The position numbers and the translations under genes were made by a program. Below are positions 16,262 to 25,571 of a DNA stretch of 64,000 nt, piece by piece. The stretch spans positions 62,001 through 126,000 of the forward strand of contig JBOEGZ010000006.1 in the NCBI GenBank assembly GCA_050633705.1. Reading direction: 5' to 3'. Numbering within the stretch: position 1 is the first letter of the stretch; the number at the start of each line of letters is the position of its first letter. Origin of the DNA: JAJFHI01 sp050633705 (GTDB taxonomy: Bacteria > Pseudomonadota > Alphaproteobacteria > Rhizobiales > Hyphomicrobiaceae). A model generated the notes under the pieces. That model saw only the letters and a list, made by a program, of their open reading frames with translations. It was not told the origin of the DNA and did no database searches.

Positions 16262-18958
16262 TTAGACAGTTTCCGTCTCACTCGGTTTCCACGATGTGAG
16301 GTTGAGTTGATGTCCAATAAGACGATTGAAGGCCTGTTCGTGACAACTAAAGACGATCACTTGATGTCGTTTTGCGGCTTCTTGCAAGGCTGCAAACATT
16401 TTCTCAAGACGCTCATCGTCGGCACTCGCGAGCGGATCATCAAGCACCAATGGCAGTGGATGACCGGCATCGGCAAACACACGTCCAAACCCTAATCGAG
16501 CCAAGATTGCGAGCTGTTCGCGCGTCCCATCGCTGACGTTGGCAAATTTTTCGGGTACTTTTTGGCGGGTAATTTTCGCCAACGAGAGATCTGCCGAAAA
16601 CTCTATACGGGCGTCCGGAAACAACTGATCGAGATATGGACGCATTCCCTGCAACACCGGTTGCAAGAAGCGATCACGACTTTCCAACTCAACGATCGCC
16701 ATTTCATCCAACAACATCGATAAGGCCGCAACGTCATCTTCAATCCGCCGAAGTCTTGTCTGTGCGTATTCATAACGATCACTGCAGTCTTGAACATGAG
16801 CGCCAATGCCGTGCTGCTCACTTGCCTGTAATTCTCCTTCCAGACCTTTTTTGTCTAGTCGAAGATCGTTTAGCTCCTGTTTTACACCGCGGACAGACGC
16901 CTCGACTTTATCGAACGCAGATTTGGCATCCAAAAATCGATCTTCATCTCCAGCCGCTTCACGAATGGCGACCAGTTTTTGCAACGCCGCGCTCACCGAG
17001 TTTTCATGTGCGACTATTGTTTCCTGCATGTCTTTAAGCTGCGCCTCACATTTGGCCGCTTCGGGAACATCCACGTTCTGTTGTTTCAACTGTTTGTGCA
17101 ATTCTTGTAGCTGTGTCGACAATTGAACGACCAACCCATCAGCGGCGTGTGCTTTTGCCCGCACATTTTTGAGCGTATCGGCCGCAGACGCCATTTGACT
17201 GTCAAGTGCTGCAAGTTTGGCGTTCACGTCATCGATCGTCGGCAATTCTGCAGACGTCTGCCTCGCACCTTCAAGCGCTGCCGGCTTAAGCTCATCGACA
17301 CGTCTTTTCAGCTTCCCAACGCGCGCAGAAAGCTCCGCCACTTCATCGCGAACCGCGTCTGTGCCATTTGGCGCAAGAGCAAAAAGGCGGTTCTCGATAT
17401 CTTTGCCAGCTTCAACCAACGCCTGCCTGGCCGTGCCTTGCTCGAAGGCCAAAGCAACTTTCGAGACACCGATTTTACGCAAAATCTCATCATGCGTCTC
17501 TTCAAGTGCAGCCAGATCTTCTCGGTCGCCCTGCACATCCTCAGATCCACCTGGAACAATCGTCAACGCTCCAATTCCCGGAATATCCAAAACTGTGGAG
17601 CGAGCGATGCGTAGCTTTTCGCCATCCTCCAGTTTGCGCTTATCGATCGTGAGGCGCAGGTCGACTGACGGCTGATAATCGATAGAGATTTCAGGTGCGG
17701 CAGCTGACAAACGCTCTTTCGTATTTTCGATACTGGCAATCGTTTCCTTAAGTGTCATGATTGCCGTTGCAGTTGCGCGGTTGCCAGTCAATTCTTTTTG
17801 CTTGTTTGCTAAATCGACACTGAGTTTTTCAATTGCCTGCATCTTGTCGGCAAGTTCGTTGAGCCGTTTTTGCTCATGTTCGAAATTGGCGAAATGGCTC
17901 AAATAACCTTGCAATGCGCGTGTCGACGAGAGTTGTTGGGTGAGGCTATCGTGAGACTGCACCGCCGCTTCTAAATTGGATTTTTCTGTCGCTGCAGTCT
18001 TACTTGCGTTGTCCAGACAGGCTTGAGCGGTTTTGATTTCGCTGTTTAAGCTGTCAAGCGTCTTTCGTTTTTTTTCAAATTCAGATTTGGCCGCCTCAGC
18101 ACTTTCAAGCACCTTGGTTTGAGATTGATAGTCCAACTGAGCCGATTTGAGTTTCTCTCGCGCCTTCTCAACCTGTTGCAATTGGTTTTTTGCAACCTCA
18201 TGTCTGTCGTAGAGGTCTTGTTGCGCTTCAGGCTTCGTCAAACTTGCAATACGTTGATCGATCGCGCTTAATTTTTGCAAGCGTTTTTGCGCTTCTCGAA
18301 GGCGTTCTTGGGCGCGCGCCAGATTGTTTTTTGAAGCGTCACAATCCTTGATCGCCTTTGCCCACGCCCCCTTAGGCTTACGGTTTCCAGGCGTGGCCAG
18401 TTCATCAAGTTGGCTTTTAAGCTCCTCGCGAACACGTGCCAACGTGTCACTTCCTGCAACAACCGTTGAAACTTCTCGACCAATGATATCGCGTAGGCGC
18501 AATTGGTCTTGGCCGTCTATCGGCGCCCCCTCAAAAGCAGCTTTTTGGTCCAACCAAAACAAATTCAAAGGGGCGACATCGCGGCCGCCATCATGCAGTA
18601 TGTCATGCAAACGCGGTTCGACATCTTTGCCGCGCACGATCTCATGGCCGTCGAGATCGACCAAGCGGGCCGAGTTTTGAGATAAGTATCGCTTTGTTAA
18701 GCGCCAGCGCGCGGGCCCGACGGAAAAATCAACCTCGATTAATGGCGCGCCACCCCCATAAGGTTTCAAGACCCCAACTGTGTTTTTTCTGTTTGAACTA
18801 AACTTTTCTGAAAAAACCAACTTCAGGGCACGCAAGAGTGTTGATTTTCCAAATTCATTCGCGCCAACAAGGACATCCAAATCGCCTGAAAAACCCTCCA
18901 ACGCAACTGGCTCAGAAAACGGACCAACCTCACATACCCGTAACGCTTGGAGTTTCAT
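16262..18958 (-). CDS. Rad50/SbcC-like AAA ATPase, YhaN family
   Basis: An 898-residue SMC-like ATPase. Walker A is VGANEFGKST (about 31-40); the middle (about 200-800) is long coiled coil rich in Lys, Glu, Gln and Ala, with a globular insert (about 420-500); the C-terminal ATPase half has the signature and Walker B around LPLVLDDPLASADDERLEKM. The YhaN type has no CxxC zinc hook that I can see. It overlaps the upstream nuclease gene by four bases (ATGA). With that nuclease it should form a Mre11-Rad50-like complex for DNA end or hairpin processing. An SOS box precedes the pair. Confidence 0.88.
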   Translation of the reverse strand: MKLQALRVCEVGPFSEPVALEGFSGDLDVLVGANEFGKSTLLRALKLVFSEKFSSNRKNTVGVLKPYGGGAPLIEVDFSVGPARWRLTKRYLSQNSARLVDLDGHEIVRGKDVEPRLHDILHDGGRDVAPLNLFWLDQKAAFEGAPIDGQDQLRLRDIIGREVSTVVAGSDTLARVREELKSQLDELATPGNRKPKGAWAKAIKDCDASKNNLARAQERLREAQKRLQKLSAIDQRIASLTKPEAQQDLYDRHEVAKNQLQQVEKAREKLKSAQLDYQSQTKVLESAEAAKSEFEKKRKTLDSLNSEIKTAQACLDNASKTAATEKSNLEAAVQSHDSLTQQLSSTRALQGYLSHFANFEHEQKRLNELADKMQAIEKLSVDLANKQKELTGNRATATAIMTLKETIASIENTKERLSAAAPEISIDYQPSVDLRLTIDKRKLEDGEKLRIARSTVLDIPGIGALTIVPGGSEDVQGDREDLAALEETHDEILRKIGVSKVALAFEQGTARQALVEAGKDIENRLFALAPNGTDAVRDEVAELSARVGKLKRRVDELKPAALEGARQTSAELPTIDDVNAKLAALDSQMASAADTLKNVRAKAHAADGLVVQLSTQLQELHKQLKQQNVDVPEAAKCEAQLKDMQETIVAHENSVSAALQKLVAIREAAGDEDRFLDAKSAFDKVEASVRGVKQELNDLRLDKKGLEGELQASEQHGIGAHVQDCSDRYEYAQTRLRRIEDDVAALSMLLDEMAIVELESRDRFLQPVLQGMRPYLDQLFPDARIEFSADLSLAKITRQKVPEKFANVSDGTREQLAILARLGFGRVFADAGHPLPLVLDDPLASADDERLEKMFAALQEAAKRHQVIVFSCHEQAFNRLIGHQLNLTSWKPSETETV

Positions 18959-20127
18959 GCCTGACGCCCCTGACCCAAGGACCGATTGTCCTGCCCGTCC
19001 GTGTTGGCCACCGAGCGCGTTGTGATAAACAACCTTTGCAACGCCAAAGACGCAATCCGAGCCTGAGCAAGATCAGCCGCATTGTCGGCCCGCTTGACAA
19101 TGCGTTCAGCGATGAGGCGCAATTCACCCGTACCGATTGTTTCAAGATCTGTTTCGGTGGTCGTGACATGCAAATCATCTAAGTTGCGATTTAATAGAAA
19201 AACGCGAGCGGCCAACCGGTCCAAACGCTGTTCGATCTCGGCGCGATGAGCCAACGCCACATCACCACTCAAGATAATCTTAAAAAGATGGGATTGCGCT
19301 GATGCTCCAAGCTGTTGAACCTTTGCCGATAAAGCCTCAAGATCATCTGCCGCTGCCACTCGGAGCTTTTCGATTTCCCAAGCAAACTTGTTAGATTTTA
19401 CTGGAGTTACGACGGCCTGAGCGTCAGGACTGGCAATCTCTACAATCAATGCATATCCCGGTTCATTGCTCGGAAATTGATCCGGTTCTGGTGTGCCAGA
19501 GTACCAACACGCTGAACCCACTTGTTTCAGGCCATGCCAATCGCCAAGTGCCAGATAATTCAACCGCGCACTCTCAACACGCGTTTGAGAAATCACCCCA
19601 CCGGAACCATCTTCACTGGTTTCAAAACCGATAACACCACCATGAGCCAAACCAATCCGCATCGCCTCACCAGGAGTTTGGGCCTCATCCATCCATGCCG
19701 TGGGATCAGTACCCGTCTCTTTCGTAAACATGGGAGCTGGCAACAACATCACCTCGTCAGCGATCTTCACAGGCGATGGGCTTAAGTGCACGATGACATT
19801 CTTTGCAAGACCAATACCTTTGGCCGTGCTCCAAGCGCCTTGCAGCGTTGCTGGATCATGATTGCCCGGTAAAAGATGCCAGGTGATTGCAGTGAATTGC
19901 TCAAGCCTTGCCAACAAGGCACGCACAAGCGCGACATCAGGATCGTCATCGTCGAAAACATCGCCAGCGACGAGGACGTGGGCGATATCATGATCAGAGG
20001 CGATTTCGGCCAACCTTGCAACAACGTCCAAACGCGCCTGACGCAGCACCGCCGCCTGCTCGCTGTCAAAAGTTCCGAAAGACTTGCCGATATGCCAATC
20101 GGCCGAATGCAAAAACCTAAAACTCAT
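18955..20127 (-). CDS. Mre11/SbcD-like DNA repair nuclease, YhaO family
   Basis: A 390-residue calcineurin-type metallophosphoesterase. Metal-binding motifs are HSADWHIG, AGDVFDDDD, PGNHD and later AHGG and GDWHG, all in the order found in Mre11/SbcD. The frame begins with a GTG at 20133; the ATG at 20127 (MSFRFLHSADWHIG) has GGGG five bases upstream and is preferred. It probably cuts DNA ends together with the YhaN-like ATPase encoded next. Twenty-eight bases before the ATG lies a GTTC-N7-GTTC box, so DNA-damage control by LexA is inferred. Confidence 0.9.
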   Translation of the reverse strand: MSFRFLHSADWHIGKSFGTFDSEQAAVLRQARLDVVARLAEIASDHDIAHVLVAGDVFDDDDPDVALVRALLARLEQFTAITWHLLPGNHDPATLQGAWSTAKGIGLAKNVIVHLSPSPVKIADEVMLLPAPMFTKETGTDPTAWMDEAQTPGEAMRIGLAHGGVIGFETSEDGSGGVISQTRVESARLNYLALGDWHGLKQVGSACWYSGTPEPDQFPSNEPGYALIVEIASPDAQAVVTPVKSNKFAWEIEKLRVAAADDLEALSAKVQQLGASAQSHLFKIILSGDVALAHRAEIEQRLDRLAARVFLLNRNLDDLHVTTTETDLETIGTGELRLIAERIVKRADNAADLAQARIASLALQRLFITTRSVANTDGQDNRSLGQGRQA

Positions 20128-20154
20128 ACCCACCCCAGAGTTGCTATTACATTT

Positions 20155-20169
20155 GTTCTTATTTTGTTC
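20155..20169. promoter_or_regulatory. LexA SOS box (alphaproteobacterial type)
   Basis: GTTC at 20155-20158 and GTTC at 20166-20169 with exactly seven bases (TTATTTT) between. GTTC-N7-GTTC is the known LexA operator of alphaproteobacteria. It lies just upstream of the yhaO/yhaN-like operon. Confidence 0.75.
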
Positions 20170-20451
20170 TTGAAAAATGTCAACCGGGCAAGATATCGTT
20201 TCCCCAGTTCCGGCGGTGTCTGATCCATCTCCGGCGCGCGAAGACCTTGGCAGGGCAATTAAGAAAAAAATCGTAAAATCAACGAGCTACCGGTCCAAAA
20301 ATCGTGACCAAACAAACCCAATGCTGTCGGCGTCAGGAAGCCCGGCGCACAGAGCTCCACACTTTTGCGACCTTGTCGTTGTCAACCCTGGCGCGACTTC
20401 AACTTGGACAAATCTGATAATTTGCAATAACTCGACCAACCATCACACGTG
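20170..20451. other. Intergenic region between SOS box and FAD oxidoreductase
   Basis: No gene or strong hairpin seen. It should contain the promoter of the oxidoreductase. Confidence 0.5.
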
Positions 20452-21612
20452 ATGGTCGAAATCCAACAATCAACAAAAAGAGTGAAGTCTTCCGTGACCG
20501 TTGATGTCGAAACCGTAGTCATTGGCGCCGGCGTCATTGGACTTGCGATCGCCCGGGCTCTTGCCCAGCGCGGGCAAGAGGTCATGGTGCTGGAACGCCA
20601 CGACCGCATCGGTTCAGAAACAAGCTCGAGAAACTCGGAAGTCATTCACGCAGGAGTTTATTATTCACCTGGATCCTTACGGGCTAAATTCTGTGTGGCA
20701 GGCAAGGCAGCGCTTTATAGATTCGCCGACGAAAACGGTGTCACCTATAAGCGGTACGGAAAGTTGCTGACGGCAACAACTGACGGTGAGCGCGATAAGC
20801 TTGCAGCCCTTCAACACACTGCCAACCAAAACGGCGTCACAGACTTAAAATCGTTAAGTGCTGGTGACGCCTGTCAACTCGAACCCGAACTTCAGTGTGT
20901 CGCAGCAGTGTTATCGCCAAGTACGGGTGTGATTGACACGCACGGGTTCTTGATTGCACTGGAAGGACACCTGACAACGGCTGGCGGACAGGTTGTATTG
21001 GACACAGATGTCTCCAGCGTTCAAAGGTTTTACTCAGATCAAGGCGGCTACCAGATCACAACGAGCCTTGGCGATACGATAACCTGCCGTAGGTTGGTTA
21101 TGGCCGCTGGTCTTGGTGCGCAAAAACTTGCCGATACTCTCAACACCGCACCACACCCCTATCAAGCCCCCAAGCTTTATCCAGCAAAAGGCCATTATTT
21201 CTCTTTGACGGCACCTTGCCCATTTTCGCATCTAATTTATCCGATGCCAACAGGCGCTTGGCTTGGCGTCCACTTAACGCGCGACTTCTCGGGCCGTGTA
21301 AAGTTTGGACCAGACCTGTCATGGACCGATAACTTATCCTATGAATTTGAAGATCCTGACGGCGCCCGCAAAAGTGCTTTTGAAGAAAGCATTCGCAAAT
21401 TTTGGCCAGCGCTACCTGAAAACGCATTGCTTCCTGACTATACCGGTATCAGACCAAAAATTTATGGCCCTGACGACCCTGTTGCCGACTTTGCAATCCA
21501 TGGCAGAGCTGATCATGGCCAATATGACCTGGTCATACTGCATGGCATAGAGAGCCCTGGCCTGACCTCTAGCTTGGCCATCGCCGATCATGTCAGTGAT
21601 ATGCTGCGATAA
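20452..21612 (+). CDS. FAD-dependent oxidoreductase, L-2-hydroxyglutarate oxidase-like
   Basis: A DAO-fold flavoenzyme of about 386 residues. The dinucleotide-binding motif is VVIGAGVIGLAIARALAQRG, followed by VLERHDRIGSETSSRNSEVIHAGVYY, which is typical of the LhgO/YgaF group that oxidises L-2-hydroxyglutarate. The C-terminal FAD contact is in ILHGIESPGLTSSLAIADHV. The start is uncertain: GTG at 20449 and ATG at 20452 have no good ribosome site, and GTG codons shortly downstream (before the VVIGAG motif) are also possible. The exact substrate is inferred from family resemblance only. Confidence 0.85.
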   Translation: MVEIQQSTKRVKSSVTVDVETVVIGAGVIGLAIARALAQRGQEVMVLERHDRIGSETSSRNSEVIHAGVYYSPGSLRAKFCVAGKAALYRFADENGVTYKRYGKLLTATTDGERDKLAALQHTANQNGVTDLKSLSAGDACQLEPELQCVAAVLSPSTGVIDTHGFLIALEGHLTTAGGQVVLDTDVSSVQRFYSDQGGYQITTSLGDTITCRRLVMAAGLGAQKLADTLNTAPHPYQAPKLYPAKGHYFSLTAPCPFSHLIYPMPTGAWLGVHLTRDFSGRVKFGPDLSWTDNLSYEFEDPDGARKSAFEESIRKFWPALPENALLPDYTGIRPKIYGPDDPVADFAIHGRADHGQYDLVILHGIESPGLTSSLAIADHVSDMLR

Positions 21613-21649
21613 ATCCCTTTGTGATTGCTGATACAAAAAATTTATTGTG

Positions 21650-22222
21650 TTATTGACACGACAACTTCCGTCCAAGAAATACGCTCGACTGACCGCTCCA
21701 ATCAAATTGATGAACATGGTCAAAACCATTGCGCGCGTAAAACGGTCGGCTTAGCGACTGAGCCCCCGTCACGACGTGCACTCCTAAACAACCATGCTCA
21801 ACACAATCGCTGGCAAATGCATCAATAAGCTTCCCGCCTAATCCGCGATTTCGATAAGCGCGATCAAAATTGATATGCAGATGGGCAGGATAGGCCGCGG
21901 TTAGAGCTTTGAGCACCCGAAAATATCCGATGTCGTCAAACCGGCTGCCAATCGCCGGGTCTTGAAAGCAACCGACAAGATATCCGGCAACGCGTCCACC
22001 GTGGCCTAAATCTTTTGCCACGTACAAACGGTCGGCTGGAAACGTGAGATACCGACCAAGCCACCGTTCGCGGAATTCGGCTTTGACACTTTCAGATGGA
22101 AAACTTTGCGTGGCGCTCGCAGAGAAAAAGATTGGGTCCAGGTCTTCACTGATCTCCAACCGGTCGGCAACGCTGTCAACGCAGACGATGGAAATTGGGC
22201 CCAAGTCATGATGCGACACCAC
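21650..22222 (-). CDS. GNAT family N-acetyltransferase
   Basis: A 190-residue acetyltransferase. The acetyl-CoA binding motif A is HLHINFDRAYRNRGLGGKLIDAF (about 115-137), with the R/Q-x-x-G-x-G/A core as RNRGLGG; the end (LSRPFYARNGFDHV) is the standard motif B. Substrate unknown. It converges with the oxidoreductase gene, 37 bases apart. A large N-terminal part before the GNAT core (about 70 residues) resembles GNAT enzymes that carry an extra helical segment. Confidence 0.82.
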   Translation of the reverse strand: MVSHHDLGPISIVCVDSVADRLEISEDLDPIFFSASATQSFPSESVKAEFRERWLGRYLTFPADRLYVAKDLGHGGRVAGYLVGCFQDPAIGSRFDDIGYFRVLKALTAAYPAHLHINFDRAYRNRGLGGKLIDAFASDCVEHGCLGVHVVTGAQSLSRPFYARNGFDHVHQFDWSGQSSVFLGRKLSCQ

Positions 22223-22408
22223 GGTATCGGTGCTCCTTTATGCAAATGACCCGTCGAGTACGAGCTCGCTGAAACAGATCGCATATTCAGTCTCGACGAA
22301 GATTTACTGGCCGTCCAGACCAGACCAACCAGACGTCAATTTCACATTCGCCCTCTGAGATCAAGACTTCGATCATACACTTATAATTTGCAGCAGAAGC
22401 AATCTCAC

Positions 22409-22819
22409 TTAGTCAATATCTCCATCCAGCACCTCGTCATCCGATGCGTACGGGTCACCATAGTCGCCACCAGCACCTTCCGGAATAGTCCAAGGCTCAG
22501 CATCATTTGCCATCGCAGCGACGTCAGGATCAATCGCTCCATAGTTTGGACTGAAGGGTTCGGTCGGGTCATCAGGCTGACGGTTCGTGTGATGCACGGG
22601 CGGACGTTGCACTTCGATGCCATCGTCCTCAAGCTCAACTTTTGCTGGAATCGGCACAAAGTTCCGCGGTTCGGCGGCAACATAGTTGATGTGGGGGCGT
22701 GGCGCTTGTGCTTGGCGGGTTGAACACGCAGCAAGAAAAACCGCGAGAGCCAAAACCGTCAATCGGCCTAGCAGCGAAATCAAACGCGACGAAAAAGGGT
22801 CGGGACGCGACACAAACAT
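22409..22819 (-). CDS. Small lipoprotein, function unknown
   Basis: A 136-residue protein when started at the ATG at 22819, which has AAGG eight bases upstream. The N-terminus is a lipoprotein signal: RLISLLGRLTVLALAVFLAAC, with the lipobox LAAC. The mature part is acidic and proline-rich (EPRNFVPIPAKVELEDDGIEV, EPFSPNYGAIDPDVAAM) and probably disordered. No domain recognised. It likely sits in the envelope, anchored by lipid. Confidence 0.72.
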   Translation of the reverse strand: MFVSRPDPFSSRLISLLGRLTVLALAVFLAACSTRQAQAPRPHINYVAAEPRNFVPIPAKVELEDDGIEVQRPPVHHTNRQPDDPTEPFSPNYGAIDPDVAAMANDAEPWTIPEGAGGDYGDPYASDDEVLDGDID

Positions 22820-23432
22820 TACAAACGCCTTATACAAATACGGAACTCACATCCCTTATCGAACAGGCGAAAGGTTAAGGTCTGCCTAACGCATGGCACG
22901 AATTGGATCAGGTCACTGAAGCCGTCCCAGCTTCGTTCTTAGGTCCCGGTCACGAAACACCCCCTCAAGGCTCACAAAACCTCACGATCATTGTCTCCTT
23001 ATCACAGACTTGGACACACCCCATCACGCCCGTGTTATTACGATACCTATCGTTTTACGGGCGACGATCATATCGCCTGAAATTCACCCCCATACACCCT
23101 GTAAAATCGTTTGCCATTCGCACACATCTCACGCGTCTGTGATCCCAAAAAGAGCGAATATCGTCCATAAAACATTGATTTTTCGGGATTCAGCACGCCA
23201 TCTCATTTCATAAGTAGACGTGTCGGCCAGGGACTTGATCACGCAATCTTCGCGTTTTCTTGAATACGTAACACTGCGTTTCGTATTTACTTTTTCCGCT
23301 TCGAAGATTAGTTTTTGCTCATCGGCAGCGAGCAATATCGCAACCGACGAACTACCAAAACTGGAACACCTAACCATCAGATCATCGCCCTTCAGTCAGA
23401 AGAGCAAAAACATAAAATCAAGGAGAATTATC
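22820..23432. other. Long intergenic region before the exported peptide gene
   Basis: About 610 bases without a supported gene. A frame on the plus strand runs into the peptide gene but its sequence before 23433 does not look like protein. The stretch near 23260-23310 is AT-rich and may hold the promoter and a leader. Confidence 0.5.
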
Positions 23433-23573
23433 ATGAGCACGTTTTTCAAAGCAGCAGTTGTCGCAATCGCACTCGGCGCTGGCGCCGTATCAGCTCAAGC
23501 TGGCGCTGGTTACAACGACCTCATCAGCTCAGGTCAAGTTGTGCACCCGAACGGAACCGCTGGTTCTAAATAA
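23433..23573 (+). CDS. 46-residue exported peptide precursor
   Basis: A very short gene with strong signals: AAGGAGAA seven bases before the ATG and a good terminator downstream. The product has a classic signal peptide (MSTFFKAAVVAIALGAGAVS, AQA cleavage site), leaving a mature peptide of about 23 residues beginning GAGYNDLISSGQVVHPNG. It has no cysteine. The role is unknown. It is isolated, with a long noncoding leader upstream and a convergent gene downstream. Confidence 0.75.
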   Translation: MSTFFKAAVVAIALGAGAVSAQAGAGYNDLISSGQVVHPNGTAGSK

Positions 23574-23688
23574 CCAGAGGCCAATGGCCACTGGAAATAT
23601 CAAAGACCCCTGACTACCGGTCTTCGCGACCAGCGCTGAAATACCTTGATTTGCGCTGGTCAAATAAATCCGGTTGGTGGTCTGGTGG

Positions 23689-23721
23689 GGGCTCAGCAAG
23701 CATTTGCTGGGCCCTTTTTTA
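23689..23721 (+). terminator. Terminator of the exported peptide gene
   Basis: GGGCTCAGCAA (23689-23699) pairs with TTGCTGGGCCC (23704-23714) over 11 bases with one G-T pair, followed by seven T. Confidence 0.85.
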
Positions 23722-23788
23722 TGTCGAAGTTCAGCGACCCAAAGACGTTTCGTCGATAAAGTCCTATCGAGCAAAAAGTCTCGTCGCC

Positions 23789-24397
23789 TCACAAATCATG
23801 CGGTCCAGTTGAGGGCTGTAACGGAAAGAAGGCTCCGCCGCTTGTGACACCCAAAACCTGCGCGCCATCGATGGTCCGCGTTTCTGCCAGTGCAACGAGG
23901 TCGTAAAGCAGAGCCCTACTCACACGAGCTTTCAACCGACCGCGAACCAAAAGGTATGGTTTCAGTCCATCGTCGGGTGGCACCAAAACAAAACTCAGAG
24001 GATGCGCCTTGCTGCATTGCACAATATCATCAACGTTGGTTCGAAATGAAAGCGTTTGGTCTTCCCCCTCACCGGCCACCTGCATTTCGACGGCCACAAA
24101 TGGCGCATCCTCAATCGACACATCGACCTTTTCAACAGGTGTCACGAGATAATGGCGACCATTTTTTTCGCATATCAAAACCCTTGAGAACAGGCGCACC
24201 ATAGCGGGGCGTTTGATTTCACTGTCACCATACAGCCAACGGCCGTCTGCCCTAATTTTCAACCCGATATCGCCGCAATAGGCAGGATTCCACGTTTCAA
24301 CGGGTGGCAACGGGGACTTGGCCGCAGCAGCCAGCAACTGCGATAGACCGCTAATTTCCAGACGCTCACCATGCGTATTTTCGTCCGGCTTCGTCAT
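23789..24397 (-). CDS. DUF1285 family protein
   Basis: A 202-residue protein of the DUF1285 family: WNPAYCGDIGLKIRADGRWLYGDSEIKRPAMVRLFSRVL near 36-75 is the hallmark stretch, followed by YLVTPVEKVDVSIEDAPFVAVE. No signal peptide or membrane segment. The function is not known. In many rhizobia-like genomes this gene is divergent from the moxR operon exactly as here, which suggests a link with that operon's regulation or activity. Confidence 0.88.
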   Translation of the reverse strand: MTKPDENTHGERLEISGLSQLLAAAAKSPLPPVETWNPAYCGDIGLKIRADGRWLYGDSEIKRPAMVRLFSRVLICEKNGRHYLVTPVEKVDVSIEDAPFVAVEMQVAGEGEDQTLSFRTNVDDIVQCSKAHPLSFVLVPPDDGLKPYLLVRGRLKARVSRALLYDLVALAETRTIDGAQVLGVTSGGAFFPLQPSTGPHDL

Positions 24398-24568
24398 TCA
24401 TTCCCCCAATCTTTTCCAATTGAGCCGCTTAAAATCGTCTTTCTTACTTATACTTCACTTGACCTACTGCCAGCATAATCGGAACGTCCTGACCTAATTG
24501 GGCCAGTGCGCCCAAAAAAGTTTCAATTTTTTGGCTTCAAAGAAAAAAAAGCGGCAGACGGCATTACA

Positions 24569-25567
24569 ATGACAACTTTGACCCAGACAGACGAAGATAT
24601 TGTGCCTCGGTTGGATGAGGCGGCAAAGAAGATGCAAGCAGCCCACGAAGCGGCAGCGAAAGTCATCTTCGGCCAGGACCAGGTTATCGAGCAATCGATG
24701 ATCACCATCCTTTCTGGTGGTCATGCCATTCTTGTCGGTATGCCAGGCCTTGCAAAAACATTGCTCGTAGACACTCTTGGTCGTGTTCTAGGGTTGGATG
24801 CCAAACGCGTCCAGTTTACGCCCGACCTGATGCCGACCGACATTATCGGCTCCGAAGTCCTGGAAGATAACCCGGGTGAAAAACGCGCGTTTCGTTTCAT
24901 CAAAGGCCCGATCTTCACCCAACTTTTAATGGCTGACGAGATCAACCGAGCAAGCCCAAAAACACAATCGGCACTTCTTGAAGCGATGCAGGAACATCAA
25001 GTTTCCGTTGCTGGCAAGACTTACGACACCCCAGAACCCTTCCACGTGCTCGCGACGCAAAACCCAGTTGAACAAGAGGGCACATATCCACTCCCAGAGG
25101 CCCAGCTCGACCGGTTCTTGCTACAAATTGATGTCAACTACCCTGACCTTGCTGCTGAACGGCGCATGATTTATGCGACGACAGGCACGGAAAAAGCCGA
25201 CCTCTCCGCAATTCTAAGTGCGTCTGAGATTATTGAAATTCAGCGCCTTGTTCGCCAAATTCCTGTACCTGACAAAGTTGTCGAGGTGATCTTGGGGCTT
25301 GTGCGCTCTGCACGTCCAAATTCAGGTGGCAGTGAAGAAACCGACCGCTACCTTGCTTGGGGGCCAAGTCCACGCGCCAGCCAGGCGATGATGTTGGCTG
25401 TACGCGCCAGAGCGTTGATCGATGGTCGGTTGGCCCCATCTGTAGATGATGTCGTCGCCTTAGCTGAGCCAATCCTTAAGCATCGCATGGCACTTTCGTT
25501 CTCGGCTCGTGCAGAAGGCAAGAATCTCAGCGAAATCATCTCACGGCTTGTGACAGCGGCGGTGTAA
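24569..25567 (+). CDS. moxR: MoxR-type AAA+ ATPase
   Basis: A 332-residue AAA+ ATPase of the MoxR chaperone family. Walker A is the family variant GMPGLAKTLLVDTL, Walker B is LLMADEINRASPKTQSALLEAMQE, and sensor 1 is VLATQNPVEQEGTYPLPEAQLDRF. MoxR proteins assist assembly or activation of partner proteins with von Willebrand (VWA) or DUF58 domains. The frame begins at a GTG at 24506; the ATG at 24569 (MTTLTQTDEDIV) is the likelier start. First gene of a four-gene operon. Confidence 0.94.
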   Translation: MTTLTQTDEDIVPRLDEAAKKMQAAHEAAAKVIFGQDQVIEQSMITILSGGHAILVGMPGLAKTLLVDTLGRVLGLDAKRVQFTPDLMPTDIIGSEVLEDNPGEKRAFRFIKGPIFTQLLMADEINRASPKTQSALLEAMQEHQVSVAGKTYDTPEPFHVLATQNPVEQEGTYPLPEAQLDRFLLQIDVNYPDLAAERRMIYATTGTEKADLSAILSASEIIEIQRLVRQIPVPDKVVEVILGLVRSARPNSGGSEETDRYLAWGPSPRASQAMMLAVRARALIDGRLAPSVDDVVALAEPILKHRMALSFSARAEGKNLSEIISRLVTAAV

Positions 25568-25571
25568 CCGT

